Assembly (NCBI RefSeq): GCF_000002875.2 | Contig: NC_009420.2 | Coordinates: 1,164,467 to 1,228,466, forward strand | Source: Leishmania infantum JPCM5 | Taxonomy: Eukaryota; Euglenozoa; Kinetoplastea; Trypanosomatida; Trypanosomatidae | Length of the DNA stretch: 64,000 nt | Reading direction: 5' to 3' | Part shown: in pieces, positions 49,979-60,025 of the stretch | Position numbering within the stretch: position 1 is the stretch's first letter | How the letters are laid out: every line of letters starts with the position of its first letter | Program-made: the position numbers and the translations under genes | The notes under the pieces: model-generated | Databases searched by the model: none | The model's input: the letters and a program-made list of their open reading frames with translations, nothing else | Told to the model about the DNA's origin: nothing

Positions 49979-50689
49979 TCACTCGTCGTCATCGTCATCC
50001 TTTGACACACTCTCGGAGTCGAGCGAGTCCTCATCTTCTTCTTCAGTGTCATAGCTGCCGCTGCCGCTGCCACTGTCGCTCGTGTCTTCTTCGTCCGAGG
50101 ACACCTCTTCATCGCTATCGTCGCTGCCCCTACCGCTGCTGTAGTCGGAGCTTTGCTGATCGGCTTTCCCCCTTGTTCTTCGGCGCGCGTACATGGCCCG
50201 CAGCTGCTCGAGCGGGATCTCCTTGTCCTTCTCCATCGCCTGCAAAACATCCTCGAGCTTCTCCCCTCCCTTCTTCTCCGCTTTGCGCAGCGTCGACTCG
50301 TCGTCGCGCACCTTTTTCGTAGGGATGAACGCCTGGTCTGCGTCGAAGGACAGCCCCGACTCCTGCGCAAGGGTCAGGTACCGCTTCTTGAGCTGCTTCG
50401 CCAAATCATGCCATTGCGAGCCTTTCTCGTTAAAGTCCAGAGCGTTCGACAGCATGAGCACCACGTCATTCTCGACCTCAGTGTCCGTTCTGTACTTGCC
50501 CTGCTCGATGTTCTTCCGAATCGTGGACAGGTCCATAGGTGTATCTACGACGTCGTAGTAGCCGGGCACCTCGGTGGCGCTCACCGGATAGTGAAACATG
50601 GCGAGCGTGTCGGCCGCCCAAAGCTTCTTCACGAAGGAGAGACACTGCTCCTTGTGGAATTCCTCGCGTGGCCGCTTGCTGACGTCCAT
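49979..50689 (-). CDS. BDF2: Bromodomain factor (BDF2-like), acidic tail
   Basis: A 236-residue nuclear-type protein from the ATG at 50689; in-frame codons upstream look like leader sequence. Residues about 15-105 form one bromodomain: FVKKLW...FHYPVSATEVPGYYDVVDTPMDL, STIRKNIEQGKY, and an acetyl-lysine-binding Asn in SNALDFNEKGSQW (F-N instead of the usual Y-N). A basic stretch KKVRDDESTLRKAEKK follows. The last about 65 residues are almost only Ser, Asp and Glu, ending DDDDDE, suited to histone or chaperone contact. Trypanosomatid bromodomain factors bind acetylated histones at transcription start regions. Position next to Obg and MTR4 fits my memory of BDF2, so the symbol is by synteny and domain plan. 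BDF1 is the alternative. Confidence 0.75.
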   Translation of the reverse strand: MDVSKRPREEFHKEQCLSFVKKLWAADTLAMFHYPVSATEVPGYYDVVDTPMDLSTIRKNIEQGKYRTDTEVENDVVLMLSNALDFNEKGSQWHDLAKQLKKRYLTLAQESGLSFDADQAFIPTKKVRDDESTLRKAEKKGGEKLEDVLQAMEKDKEIPLEQLRAMYARRRTRGKADQQSSDYSSGRGSDDSDEEVSSDEEDTSDSGSGSGSYDTEEEDEDSLDSESVSKDDDDDE

Positions 50690-51515
50690 GGTGACTTTCT
50701 TACGCGTGAAGCGAGGGCAGGGGCGTATACGGATCGCTATTCGACAAAACAACTCGCGACACAGGAATTTCTGTCGCCTGATACGCTACTACGGTCAGGT
50801 ATCTGCAGGCGGCGTCGCGTTCTTTCGGAAAACGGAGGCACAGGTGCCATAAAAGCCGGAGGATGTGTTGTGTGCGTGTGACGAGTGAGTGGGTTACCCG
50901 TGTTGCTCCGCGCGTGCAACGGGTCCTTACGCTGAGGAATAACGGAATAGAGAGGAAGAGGGACGAGGACGACACGGTGTAGGGAGAGGGGAGCAAGATA
51001 AAGGCGAGAGGGAGAGCTTCAAAGCGCTGAGCACGCGCGCGCGTAGAGAAAGCAGCAGTAAACGACTGAGATAACAGAGGCTGCAACCCGACTTCCGCCC
51101 GTTTCCCGCACACGCAAAGAGAAGACGCTCTGATGCACAGCTTCCCCGCCAAAATATAACGCGCATGAAGATTTAGATTCACAAAGTGTACTTTGCAGCT
51201 GCCCTCTTACGCACCAGGTCCGGACACTTCCCCTTTTCCCCAAAGAAAGGCAAACCCGAAAAGATGGTCGGGCAGGTAGGCGGGGCAGCCCCGGTGTGGC
51301 AGTTCTATGTAGCGGCATTTGCACAAGCACAGCAGCCTTCGCGCATACGCGCCAACGGGATTGTGCATACGTGCAAGCATGAGCGCATCTGTGACCAGAA
51401 AAGTAGCGGGTAGGACGGTGGAGAATAATGGGGATGAGGGATGAGGGGAGGCGGGGGCGGTCAGGAAGCGCACGGCCCATGCCTCGCCCAGTCTCATTCC
51501 CCCGTCTTGAGTGTG
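50690..51515. other. Intergenic spacer
   Basis: Nothing recognisable in 826 bases. It is pyrimidine-rich on the coding strand around 50940-51010. Confidence 0.6.
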
Positions 51516-52979
51516 TCAGCTCCACTTCTCTCCCTTCATCACCTCGCCATCTTGCCGGGTCAGATTCCAGTACTTGCCCTTCATGGTGAGATCGCGGTAG
51601 CGGTGCAGCTGGCCCCGCGCAGCAGAGTTCTCGTAGGCATCAAACTCCACACCAAGACCGCTGTTACCCAAAAAATCGAGTTGCTGGTCCACCAGCGAGC
51701 CACCGCGACTGGCAGCCTCGTCGTCTAGGTCTTGGGAGGCTTCTGCTCCGTGTGCACCCAAGGCGTGCACCTGGGGTAGAAAGACGCCGTTGTGCTTGGC
51801 GCGGAAGGCTCGTTCAAGCTGTGCGCGTTCGTGTGAGAAGCGGAACTGTTGCATCTCGCGCTCGTGCGACTGGCGCGCAAACACTTCTCCACACATGAAC
51901 TGCAAGGCTGGGGCCAGCCCAGTTTGCTCGTGCTGTGGTCCAAGGTGGATGCCGAGGGCGGCGGAGATCGGGAACACCGGCATCGACACGCGCCGCTTGA
52001 GCTCCGAGAGCTTTACCTGCGTGTCAGTGCCAGTGCTATCCTTCTCGATGTCCATTTTATTGGCGAAGGTCATGATGACGCGCTGGCTCATGCCGGGGAG
52101 GTAGTACTCCAGTTCCTGGAGAAGGAGTTCCACCACGTCCCACGGCTGCAGCACCCCGGAGGAGTTGCGCGAGCCCGTGTCGGGGACGTACGTGTCGCAC
52201 ATGTCCACCACCAAGGCAAGACACTTTGTACGCTCCACGTGGCGCAGAAACTGATGACCCAGACCGCGGTTCTCGTAGGCACCTTCGATGAGGCCCGGAA
52301 TGTCCGCGACGCGGCACACATTCCCATAGAGGTCGTGAAGCACGCCAACATACGGGCGTAGGGTTGTGAAGGCGTACGGGGCAATGGTGGGTTTGCTGGC
52401 GCTGATGGCGGACAACAAGGACGACTTGCCAGCATTCGGGTAGCCAATGAGGCCGCAGTCGGCGATGGTTTTCAGCTCGATTTGGGCGAGCATCGTGTTG
52501 CCCGGCAGCCCCTTGGTGGACTCGATGGGAGAGTGGTGCCATTTGTTCGCAAAGGCGGCATTGCCTTTGCCGCCCTGGCCGCCTTCCAGCAGCACAATCT
52601 GCATCCCCTCCTCATCCATGTCGTACTGCACTTCGTTCGTGTCCATGTCCACTACCTGGGTCCCCAGCGGCAGCTGCAGCCACAGATCCTGTCCGCGCTT
52701 GCCGTGCGCCTCACGAGAGAAGCCGCAGAAGCCTGCGCCGGCGGAGATCTGGCTACCCAGGTCCTCGATATGACTGAGGTCAGTGTGCTGCTTGACGCAT
52801 TGCAGCATCACATTACCGCCGTTGCCTCCATTACCGCCGCCTGGGCCGGCAAACTCGTTGCCGTGCTCGTGAGCCATGATGCTTGCACCATCGCCGCCAG
52901 CTCCGCTGCAGAGTAGCACCTTGACGCGGTCGACAAAGCGATGCTTTGCCCTGTGCGCGCCCCACCTACGCCGGAGCAT
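51516..52979 (-). CDS. Obg/CgtA-family GTPase (mitochondrial type)
   Basis: A 487-residue GTPase from the ATG at 52979, preceded in frame by non-ATG codons only. The N-terminal Obg fold is clear: FVDRVKVLLCSGAGGDGA, GPGGGNGGNGGNVMLQ, LPLGTQVVD and GGQGGKGNAAFA. The G domain has G1 GYPNAGKSS (about residue 180), G2 TT in AFTTLRPYVG, G3 DIPGLIEGA, G4 NKMD and G5 SA. The last about 110 residues are an extension specific to this lineage. Obg proteins act in large-ribosomal-subunit assembly. A basic N-terminus (MLRRRWGAHRAKHRF) suggests import into the mitochondrion, as for GTPBP5-type Obg, though a short presequence is hard to prove. All G motifs are intact. Confidence 0.92.
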   Translation of the reverse strand: MLRRRWGAHRAKHRFVDRVKVLLCSGAGGDGASIMAHEHGNEFAGPGGGNGGNGGNVMLQCVKQHTDLSHIEDLGSQISAGAGFCGFSREAHGKRGQDLWLQLPLGTQVVDMDTNEVQYDMDEEGMQIVLLEGGQGGKGNAAFANKWHHSPIESTKGLPGNTMLAQIELKTIADCGLIGYPNAGKSSLLSAISASKPTIAPYAFTTLRPYVGVLHDLYGNVCRVADIPGLIEGAYENRGLGHQFLRHVERTKCLALVVDMCDTYVPDTGSRNSSGVLQPWDVVELLLQELEYYLPGMSQRVIMTFANKMDIEKDSTGTDTQVKLSELKRRVSMPVFPISAALGIHLGPQHEQTGLAPALQFMCGEVFARQSHEREMQQFRFSHERAQLERAFRAKHNGVFLPQVHALGAHGAEASQDLDDEAASRGGSLVDQQLDFLGNSGLGVEFDAYENSAARGQLHRYRDLTMKGKYWNLTRQDGEVMKGEKWS

Positions 52980-53836
52980 GTGCTGTGGTGCAGCCAAGAG
53001 AGTAGAATGGCATGCACGACGACAGTAAGCTAATGTGGAGTTGCGAGCCTGTTTCCACGACTTTTCACACGTATGTGGTGCGTGGCACCACGGACAGACA
53101 CTAGAGGACGATGCCCACCAGGGAAGAGAGGGAGAGAGAGGAATAGAGAAGGCGGCTAAAGCGGAGGGATTGGCGTGTGCACAGTGGCAGGAGTACGCGA
53201 TGCTCAGTCTCGAAAGGCCTCAAGTGGAGTCGACTCACATAAGCGCCATTCATGAACCATCCCACCCTCCCGCTCAACGGCCTTGCACGCGAAACGGGGG
53301 GGGGGAGAGGTGGGGAGAGGTGGGGAGAGAATCAGGAAGAGAGCGAAGCCGCGAGGAGACGCGTGAGGCCAATCACGAGAGTAGCAAAGGCGATGCAGAA
53401 GAAAACAAAAGGTACCGTATTCGATGCTTGCTATACTTTCACGAAGTAGGCCTACACAGCACCAAGTGCACCCCCTTCCCTTCCCTTCCCTTCCCCCACA
53501 CATACACCGGCATAAACGCAAGTGCACAGGAGGCACTGATCCTCTTACTCTTTAGGTTCGGAATTCATTTCTGTACGCAGAGTCCACTTTTCTTACCCCA
53601 TCCGCAGGAGAGAGACGGCAACTGCGCGCGAGGGGGACTGAGGGACAAGACTCACTTATTCGAGAACGCCGATGCGATGCTTAGCATGTTACTCACAAAA
53701 CACCAAAGAAAAGAAGGGGTGGGGTTACAACAGGCCTTGCATACGCCAGCAGCGACAATGTAGCTAACTAGCTGCAGATATACACACACCCACACACGCA
53801 AGCATACGCGTGTCTGTCATCATTCACTCAATGCAA
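52980..53836. other. Intergenic spacer
   Basis: No gene seen. It includes a G-rich plus-strand block at 53296-53325 (ten Gs and two G4 runs, a possible quadruplex) and a CTTCC pentamer repeat at about 53474-53494. Confidence 0.6.
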
Positions 53837-56701
53837 CTACAAGTACAGTGATGACGCGAAAACGATATCACGCTTGATGAGCTGGATGCCCTTGAGGAAC
53901 TTTTCGTGCAATTCGATGCTGCCGATGGCCGGCGACCGCGCTGCGGAGGCCAGCTGGCGCAGCATCTCCTCCAGACGACGCATCGTGCGCACAATGTCAC
54001 CCTCGTACGCCGTGGTCATGCTCACGAGATCGACGAACTTCGCCCCCTTTGCCCACAGGTAGATTACCTCCATGAGTGACGGCATAACCTTCTCCTCCGA
54101 GCTGTCTTCTTGGATTAGCCCGCTTTCGGCGCTAACGGTGGCGATGCGAGTAACAATCTCGTTGAGGTCCTTCAGCGGCTGCTCGAACTCCTGCGGCAAC
54201 GAGAAGCCATCCGGGGTGCGGTGCACGTTGACGAGACATGATAAGAGAGCCACAATCATCTCCGTCTCCATCGAGTTCAGCACGCCTTTGAAGAGCAGCT
54301 CCGTCAGCAGAATTTCGTTTTCGTCTGTTGTCGTTATCTCGCACGCTACGCGGGCCTTGCGGAGGATGATGTTGTCCTTGTCGATGTAGTCCAGGCGACG
54401 CAGCACACGCATCATCTGCTTCAGCTCTTCGGAGAAGACCGCCTTGCCCATGCCAGCTAGCTCACCCTTCACCTGCTCCAGCTGAGCCTCGAGGTCTGCC
54501 TTTCGCTTGTACTTCTCAAACTCCTCCTGCAGCTCTGGGGTGGGGGATATGGCAAGGATGTTGCCCTCTAGCTGCTTTTGCAGGTTCGACAGCTGCGTCT
54601 GCAGCTTACTCAGCTGCGCGTCCTCGGCACCCATCTGCGCAGAGGTGAGCACGGGGATGTCGTGACCAAACTGGCGCTGCAGCTTCGACAGAATTTGCAC
54701 CACCTCGGCACGCCCCCGCTCCGAGTCCGGGCTTTCGGGAAGATTTGTCTTGAGCGTTGAAAGGCACTGCACGTCCGAGAAGTCGAACGTCACTGTGTAT
54801 AGGTCCGCCTTCTCCGAGGTGTACTCGCTGACCGGGCACGGCGTCAAAGCGCTCGGATTCGACGCGTCCGCCTTCATGCATATCACAGCGGCTTGGATGG
54901 AGAAGGTGCTGGGGTCGCTGAAGTTTGGGTTGGTGCTCTTTGCGGCAAACGAGCGGCAGATGCCCCAGCCAAAGTCGCGCTGATCGGAGGCGCGAATGAT
55001 GTGCACAAAACGGCCTGCCTGCACCCAGTTCTTGAGGAACTTGGGTTGGCGCAGAATGTGGTCCACCTCGTTCTTCTTCTTCGCGATCATGTCCTCGCAA
55101 ATCGTGTACTGCCGGAAGGCGCTCTCGTGGGTGACGTTGATCGCCTCGATGGACCTGCGCAGAGCGGCACCCTTCTCCTCTAGCGCTGGCTTCTCACGCA
55201 GGCGCTGGAATTGCGAGAAGCTGCGCTTCATCATAAATTCAGGATCGACGCCCTCGACGCGCAGCAGGTTCAGCACCATATTGTACGTCAGGTGGAAACT
55301 GCTGAGCAGGACGTCGGCGCCACCGCTGGTCAGCTGCTTCAGCGTGTCAGGCTCCACTGCCTCGTCCACCATGGTAATCACAACGCCGACGCGGTCGAGG
55401 CCGCGACGGCCGGCGCGCCCCGACATTTGAATGTACTCGCCGCCAGTGAGGTAGCGGTTCTTCTCACCGTCGAACTTCTTGACAGAGGTGAAGACGACGG
55501 TACGGGCCGGCATGTTAAGCCCCATCGAGAAAGTCTCGGTGGAGAAGAGAACCTTAACCAAACCCGCCTGGAAAAGAATCTCGACAACCTCCTTCAGAAT
55601 CGGAAGGAGACCGGAGTGGTGGATGCCGACACCGCGCTTCAGGAGCGGTTGAAGATGCTCAATAGCGGGCAGCTTCCGGTCCTCCTCCGCCAGCGACTCC
55701 ATAGCATTGTTGAACACCTCCATCACGAGAGCATCCTCTTCGGTGTTATTGAAGTTCAGTCGCGAGAGCGCGAGGGCGTTGCGCTCGCACTCCGCCTTGG
55801 CGAAGGAGAAGACGATCACAGGGTACATGTTGCGATCCATCACGAGCTTGACGATCTCCATCATGGACTGCGAGAACCCGCCGTGACTGCGGCCACCGCT
55901 ACCCTTGTGGTTCCCGCGCGGGTCTTTGGAGGAGCCGTTGCCTGGGCCTGCCGCACCCACACCGTTTGCGCCGCCCTCCGCCCCCATCGACGCGATAGCC
56001 TTGCCGAAGTTGTCATCGCGAAATTTGCCTTTTTCATCCACGATGAGGAAGATGCCGTCGGCCCCAGCCGGATACAAGTAGTGCTGTAGCGGCACTGGCC
56101 GGTACTCTGTGTGAATGACGTGCACCTTTGTGGTGGGATGGATGTTCTCCACCCAGTCCGCAAACTCGCGCGCGTTCGGGATGGTGGCGGAGAGGAAAAC
56201 GTACTGGCATCCCTCAGGCAGCAAGCTGATTGTTTCCTCCCACACCACGCCACGCGACTTGTCGCGCATGTAGTGTACCTCATCGAAGACGACGCAGCCC
56301 ACCTCGCGCAGCATTTCGGTGCCGCGGTACAGCATGCTGCGTAGAATCTCTGTCGTCATGACAAGGCAGTCCGCGTCCGCCTTGATGGTGGTGTCGCCGG
56401 TCATGAGACCGACGGAGTCGAACTTCTCGGAGAACTCGCGGAACTTTTGGTTGCTAAGGGCCTTGATGGGGGAGGTGTAAATGATGCGCTTCTTCTCTCG
56501 CAGAGCCTTGGCGATGGCGTAGAGCGCCACGGTAGTCTTACCTGCCGACGTGTGCGCCGACACTAGAACACTGTCGCCCTCCTCGAGAGCGTCGATACTC
56601 GTCTTCTGGAACGTGTCCAGCTCATAGGGGAAAGTGATGGCCGGGTCGACCTCGCGGCGTGTCCGCTTCGCCACCGGTTCGTCTTCGCGTCTGTCTGACA
56701 T
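53837..56701 (-). CDS. MTR4: MTR4 (Ski2-like) exosome RNA helicase
   Basis: A DExH-box RNA helicase of 954 residues from the ATG at 56701. An upstream in-frame ATG at 56920 would add 73 residues full of His-Thr repeats encoded by a (GT)n tract, which look like leader. Motifs: I AHTSAGKTT (about residue 51), Ia YTSPIKALSNQKF, II VVFDEVHYM (about 141), III FLSATIPNA, and in the second RecA domain FSTETFSMGLNMPARTVVF and QMSGRAGRRGLD. It then has an arch-type insert and the closing helical domain (ending KRDIVFASSLYL). Mtr4 unwinds nuclear RNA substrates for the exosome in rRNA and snoRNA maturation. The C-terminal 'SLYL' end is typical of Mtr4. A core exosome subunit, RRP41, lies 2.5 kb upstream in the same unit. 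Confidence 0.95.
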   Translation of the reverse strand: MSDRREDEPVAKRTRREVDPAITFPYELDTFQKTSIDALEEGDSVLVSAHTSAGKTTVALYAIAKALREKKRIIYTSPIKALSNQKFREFSEKFDSVGLMTGDTTIKADADCLVMTTEILRSMLYRGTEMLREVGCVVFDEVHYMRDKSRGVVWEETISLLPEGCQYVFLSATIPNAREFADWVENIHPTTKVHVIHTEYRPVPLQHYLYPAGADGIFLIVDEKGKFRDDNFGKAIASMGAEGGANGVGAAGPGNGSSKDPRGNHKGSGGRSHGGFSQSMMEIVKLVMDRNMYPVIVFSFAKAECERNALALSRLNFNNTEEDALVMEVFNNAMESLAEEDRKLPAIEHLQPLLKRGVGIHHSGLLPILKEVVEILFQAGLVKVLFSTETFSMGLNMPARTVVFTSVKKFDGEKNRYLTGGEYIQMSGRAGRRGLDRVGVVITMVDEAVEPDTLKQLTSGGADVLLSSFHLTYNMVLNLLRVEGVDPEFMMKRSFSQFQRLREKPALEEKGAALRRSIEAINVTHESAFRQYTICEDMIAKKKNEVDHILRQPKFLKNWVQAGRFVHIIRASDQRDFGWGICRSFAAKSTNPNFSDPSTFSIQAAVICMKADASNPSALTPCPVSEYTSEKADLYTVTFDFSDVQCLSTLKTNLPESPDSERGRAEVVQILSKLQRQFGHDIPVLTSAQMGAEDAQLSKLQTQLSNLQKQLEGNILAISPTPELQEEFEKYKRKADLEAQLEQVKGELAGMGKAVFSEELKQMMRVLRRLDYIDKDNIILRKARVACEITTTDENEILLTELLFKGVLNSMETEMIVALLSCLVNVHRTPDGFSLPQEFEQPLKDLNEIVTRIATVSAESGLIQEDSSEEKVMPSLMEVIYLWAKGAKFVDLVSMTTAYEGDIVRTMRRLEEMLRQLASAARSPAIGSIELHEKFLKGIQLIKRDIVFASSLYL

Positions 56702-57183
56702 TGGTAACACTGTGTGCGTGCCTTGGAATCTAGAAATATGTATCTGTGTGTGTGTGTGTGTGCGTGTGTGTTTTCGTGATTCCACGGCGCCGCGATGTGG
56801 ATACAAGGGTTGTACCCTCGTGCAGATGAGGTTTGTGTGCTCGACCACGTGCGAAGACACGCACTGGGCAAGGGATATAAAGAAGGGGTGGTCGGCGGGT
56901 AGCACCAGTGAGGTGGACATTTACGGCAGAGGCAAGATGGAATGAAGGCGGCTTCGGAAAGCTGTGCGGCTTCGCCCTCTCTCGCTATGCTGACTTGGTG
57001 AAAAATTTGGTCAAAAAGCACATAGCTCGCGTCTTTTCGATCATCTGTGTCTTTTGTTTTTATTTTTTTGTGCATGAGTGCCCGCGCACGTTTCTGAGAG
57101 TTTTGTCAAGGAGGCACGCAGTTCTCGCCTCCTCCTCCTTCACCAAGAGACTCGTGCTGCCATCTTGATTGCTTTCCAACTCA
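56702..57183. other. Intergenic spacer
   Basis: Short spacer holding a (GT)n tract at about 56743-56770 (CA in the RNA) just upstream of the MTR4 start, followed toward the start codon by TTTCTAG, a plausible splice acceptor. Confidence 0.6.
56743..56770. repeat. (GT)n microsatellite upstream of MTR4
   Basis: About 14 GT units with one GC interruption, 40-70 bases upstream of the chosen MTR4 start. Translated in frame it yields the His-Thr repeat of the rejected N-terminal extension. Confidence 0.9.
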
Positions 57184-57642
57184 CTACAAAACACACTCGA
57201 TGGACTGCCGCAGCGTGTCCATGGAGCAGCCAGGCTTCAGCTTACGGCGCGGCACACCGCTGCGGTCACACAGGTACTTGGTGTAGTTCCACAGGGGAGC
57301 TCCCTTCTGCACCCGTAGCATCTGAAACAGCGGGTCGGCTGAGGAACCCTTCACGTTGACCCGGTCAAAGACAGGAAAGAGCAGCCCAAGGTCCTTGCAC
57401 CACTGCGCAATTTCGGTATTGTTGAGCGGCTCTTGATTCGCAAACTGCGCGCACGGAAACGCGAGAACGGTGAACCTGCGGGAGCCATACGCCTGTTGCA
57501 CCTCGTTCAGCATCTCGATGTTGGTGGATGCAAGGCTGCATCGCGACGCCACGTTCACGATAAGCGTCGCATAGCCAGAGTACTTTTGCAAAAAAACAGT
57601 CTTGCCATTTTGCACAGCGCTATAGGTGAAGATGGATGCCAT
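57184..57642 (-). CDS. Glutathione-peroxidase-like (tryparedoxin) peroxidase
   Basis: A 152-residue thiol peroxidase from the ATG at 57642; upstream in-frame sequence is spacer-like. The thioredoxin-fold family marks are present: NVASRC with peroxidatic Cys35 in place of selenocysteine, FPCAQFANQEP with Gln70, resolving Cys82 in QWCKDLG (spacing about 47, as in tryparedoxin-dependent members), and PLWNYTKYLCDRSGVPRRKLKPG with the Trp-Asn pair. Such enzymes reduce lipid and other hydroperoxides using tryparedoxin rather than glutathione. Oddities: the family 'CGxT' after the peroxidatic Cys is Cys-Ser-Leu-Ala, and the N-terminal strand is shorter than usual (family 160-180). No clear targeting peptide is seen. 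It may be a divergent paralogue of the main peroxidases. Confidence 0.88.
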   Translation of the reverse strand: MASIFTYSAVQNGKTVFLQKYSGYATLIVNVASRCSLASTNIEMLNEVQQAYGSRRFTVLAFPCAQFANQEPLNNTEIAQWCKDLGLLFPVFDRVNVKGSSADPLFQMLRVQKGAPLWNYTKYLCDRSGVPRRKLKPGCSMDTLRQSIECVL

Positions 57643-58486
57643 GCCAACAGCGAGGTCCCACAGACACACGGAGCTGTCGTGTACAAGCGAGGGAGTAGGC
57701 CAAAACCAAAAACAACAGACAGAGAAAAAAGACGCAGGCCACGCGGCGGAGGGAGGGGGAGGGGTGAGGCGTAGCGGTTTGATGCGGCTATGAATGGGAG
57801 AAACCGCGCCGAGGAGTTTCTCCTGTGTCGCCAACTTCTGTTTAACGGTGTGCACCACACGAAGGATTCGACAAAAAAGGGCAGAGGGAGAACATACAGC
57901 AGCATCAGCAGCAGCATATACGAAGGTGCAGACATGGAAGAGAGCGGCCAATGGGAGAAATGGCCATCCGTACGCGCCCGGTAGGGTGGTGGAGGACGAT
58001 GGCACCGGAAACAGTCGAGCCTGTAGCAGTGTGGCTGCGATTGGCAAAGAGGAGCGGGAGTGAGGAGCCGCCTGCAAGCGTCTTGCAAGGCCTTGCGCTG
58101 CTGTTGCGTGACAAGAGCAGCTCACCTTCTGCTTTTCCAGTGGGCATGACATGATCTCACATACGACGCATACACGCTCTTTTCCTTTTTTGTTGTTCTG
58201 CGCTTCGCTTCTTCTTGCGGGCAGTTGCCAAGGAATCGCAAGGAAGGAGGGAGCGATGCGTTACTCGAAGGGTTAGTGCTAGAAAAAACTGCTGGATGCA
58301 CGACGACAAAAAGCGAGGAAGCGGGGGGAGGGGGGAGGGAGGGCAATAGGAGGTGCTGTGGATGAGGCGGCCAACCAAAACCTAGGTGATACCTCAAACA
58401 CTTAATGAGCTGCTGCTCCGTTGATTTTCCGAAAGCAGCAGCAGCAGCAGCACAGGGATGCCGTCCCAAGCACAACACGGGTGCAA
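57643..58486. other. Intergenic spacer
   Basis: No gene seen. It contains a CAG run at about 58436-58450 and a plus-strand G-rich block at 58323-58343 (runs of 6, 6, 3 and 3 Gs with single-A loops), a strong G-quadruplex pattern. Confidence 0.6.
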
Positions 58487-59227
58487 CTAGCTTTTTAGCG
58501 TCAAGATCTTCTTTGCATGTTCCTCCAGCGCCTTTCGCATTGCTGTCTCAAAGAGCTTCGTGGCACCCTCCTCCGCGCACTTGAGCAGCCGCGCCGCCGA
58601 GTCTGGAGGTAGCCGCGACGCCGTCTCCAGCCAAATGATGTTCCGCGTGTCGTGTCCCGTGAATGCCGCCGCAATCACTGGACACTGAGAGCGCAACTCG
58701 TCGTTTGTCAAATCTATCAGCATGTGCTCATCCAGAATGCCTGCATCGATGCAGCACACCGCGTCCCGCATGGCAACGTTTGCATCGATCAGGGCGAGGC
58801 ACGCCGCGTTGACGCACGCGATTTTCTCGTTCCCGTCCTTCTGAAGGACCTCGATGTAAATGTGAATCTGCGAGTTTGGATACTGGGAGAGGAGAATGAC
58901 GGAGCGGGCCACTTGCACCACAGCGGCGCCGATGTCCTCCGAGAGCTTGCTACGCCTCTGCGGATTGCGACGGTTTTCTCCAGCAAAAGCGGCGACCGCC
59001 ACTTCGCACGTGACGAGCCCCTTATCGTGCTTTGCCTCCTGCTTGTGGAGCGACTCTCGCGGCCCAAAGACGCATGCGCACACTTTTGACTGCCCAAGCG
59101 TGATGTCGCAACTGCCGTCACACGCGGAAAGCGTGCTGAATGCGATGTCCATGCGCCGTGCCTCCAGCGGGCGACGGCCATCCAGGCGAAGACCCGCTGG
59201 ACTGACGTACTCCTTTTGGCGAGACAT
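58487..59227 (-). CDS. RRP41: Exosome core subunit RRP41 (RNase PH-like)
   Basis: A 246-residue RNase PH-fold subunit of the RNA exosome ring, from the ATG at 59227. Family marks: YVSPAGLRLDGRRPLEARRM at the N-terminus, CDGSCDITLGQSKVCACVFGP, the conserved block VARSVILLSQYPNSQIHIYIEVLQKDGNEKIACVNAACLALIDANV, and MLIDLTNDE. Length agrees with RRP41/EXOSC4 (about 245). Eukaryotic RRP41 is structural, and activity comes from RRP44/RRP6. The 'LDGRR' opening and 'YIEVLQxDG' separate it from RRP42/43/45. It acts with MTR4, encoded nearby, in nuclear RNA processing. Codons upstream of 59227 are open in frame but hydrophobic and spacer-like. Confidence 0.93.
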   Translation of the reverse strand: MSRQKEYVSPAGLRLDGRRPLEARRMDIAFSTLSACDGSCDITLGQSKVCACVFGPRESLHKQEAKHDKGLVTCEVAVAAFAGENRRNPQRRSKLSEDIGAAVVQVARSVILLSQYPNSQIHIYIEVLQKDGNEKIACVNAACLALIDANVAMRDAVCCIDAGILDEHMLIDLTNDELRSQCPVIAAAFTGHDTRNIIWLETASRLPPDSAARLLKCAEEGATKLFETAMRKALEEHAKKILTLKS

Positions 59228-59800
59228 ATCGCTGTTCGCTGACAACAACCTCACCGTACCATAAGAGAGGGAATGGCGCACACGAGCAAAAGCAGAGGAA
59301 GGGGCCGACAGTATGGCGGTAGGAAGGGAGGGAAGAGAGATCCGTAAGGGGAAGCGAGGGAGGCTTGAAAGGGGGGGGAGATGGGTGGGAGGGTCATGGC
59401 AACGAGCATGCGGCTTTCCTGTGACAATCACGATCAAGTGAATGAAGGGGAGGAAGCGGAAGCGCGGAGAAAAACGTAGCATGGTGCACGAGTCTCTTCC
59501 CACTCGGAGAGGATGGGCGTATTCGAGCTCCAGACCTAACGCCGGAGCCAACGCATGCATCGACAGCGGTCGCGACGTACGCCACGGTTTTACAAGAAAC
59601 ACAGAGAGTTCATTGCTATTGTTGCTCTGTGCGTGTCTGTATCTGTATCGACGACTGAATCAGATCATTGCAGGTTCAGAAAGGTGGGGGAATCTGTGTA
59701 GCAAAAGCTGACGCCTTCCCTCATGGTACGTAACTTGGCCATTGTGCAACGACGACAGATAAACGCTCTCTGTGCGCGTTGATATTTCTGGCTGTGCCCA
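59228..59800. other. Intergenic spacer
   Basis: No gene seen. A C/T-rich tract on the coding strand at about 59320-59395 lies upstream of RRP41 and could direct trans-splicing. Confidence 0.6.
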
Positions 59801-60025
59801 TCATCCCGGGTCGTCATCGCCCCGAGGTGCTGCTTCTGTTCGGACACCCAGCATACGGTGAACGTGCGCGATCGTGCAGTCCTGATGCTGTGCAATCAGA
59901 CCAATTAGTTCCTGCGCGAGGTCTCTTGAGGCGTTGTAGCGGTGCAAAAGCTCGGCAAGCGGCAACGCGGACAGCTCCCAGCACAGCAGCTGGTAGGGTG
60001 TGGCGACGTCCTCTTCGATGGGCAT
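59801..60025 (-). CDS. Small orphan protein, 74 aa
   Basis: A 74-residue acidic protein starting at ATG 60023-60025. I do not recognise it. By eye it forms two or three helices: TPYQLLCWELSALPLAELLH, DLAQELIGLIAQHQ and TIAHVHRMLGV, then a short charged tail. It has no membrane segment, zinc motif or signal. Composition and strand fit a real gene, and it sits in its own interval between RRP41 and the adaptin with about 0.6 and 1.1 kb of spacer. A small complex subunit is likely, but this is only inference. Confidence 0.55.
   Translation of the reverse strand: MPIEEDVATPYQLLCWELSALPLAELLHRYNASRDLAQELIGLIAQHQDCTIAHVHRMLGVRTEAAPRGDDDPG

Noticed and set aside
56702..56920. N-terminal extension of MTR4 with His-Thr repeats
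   Set aside because: It is encoded by a (GT)n tract, and family alignment begins after the later ATG at 56701.
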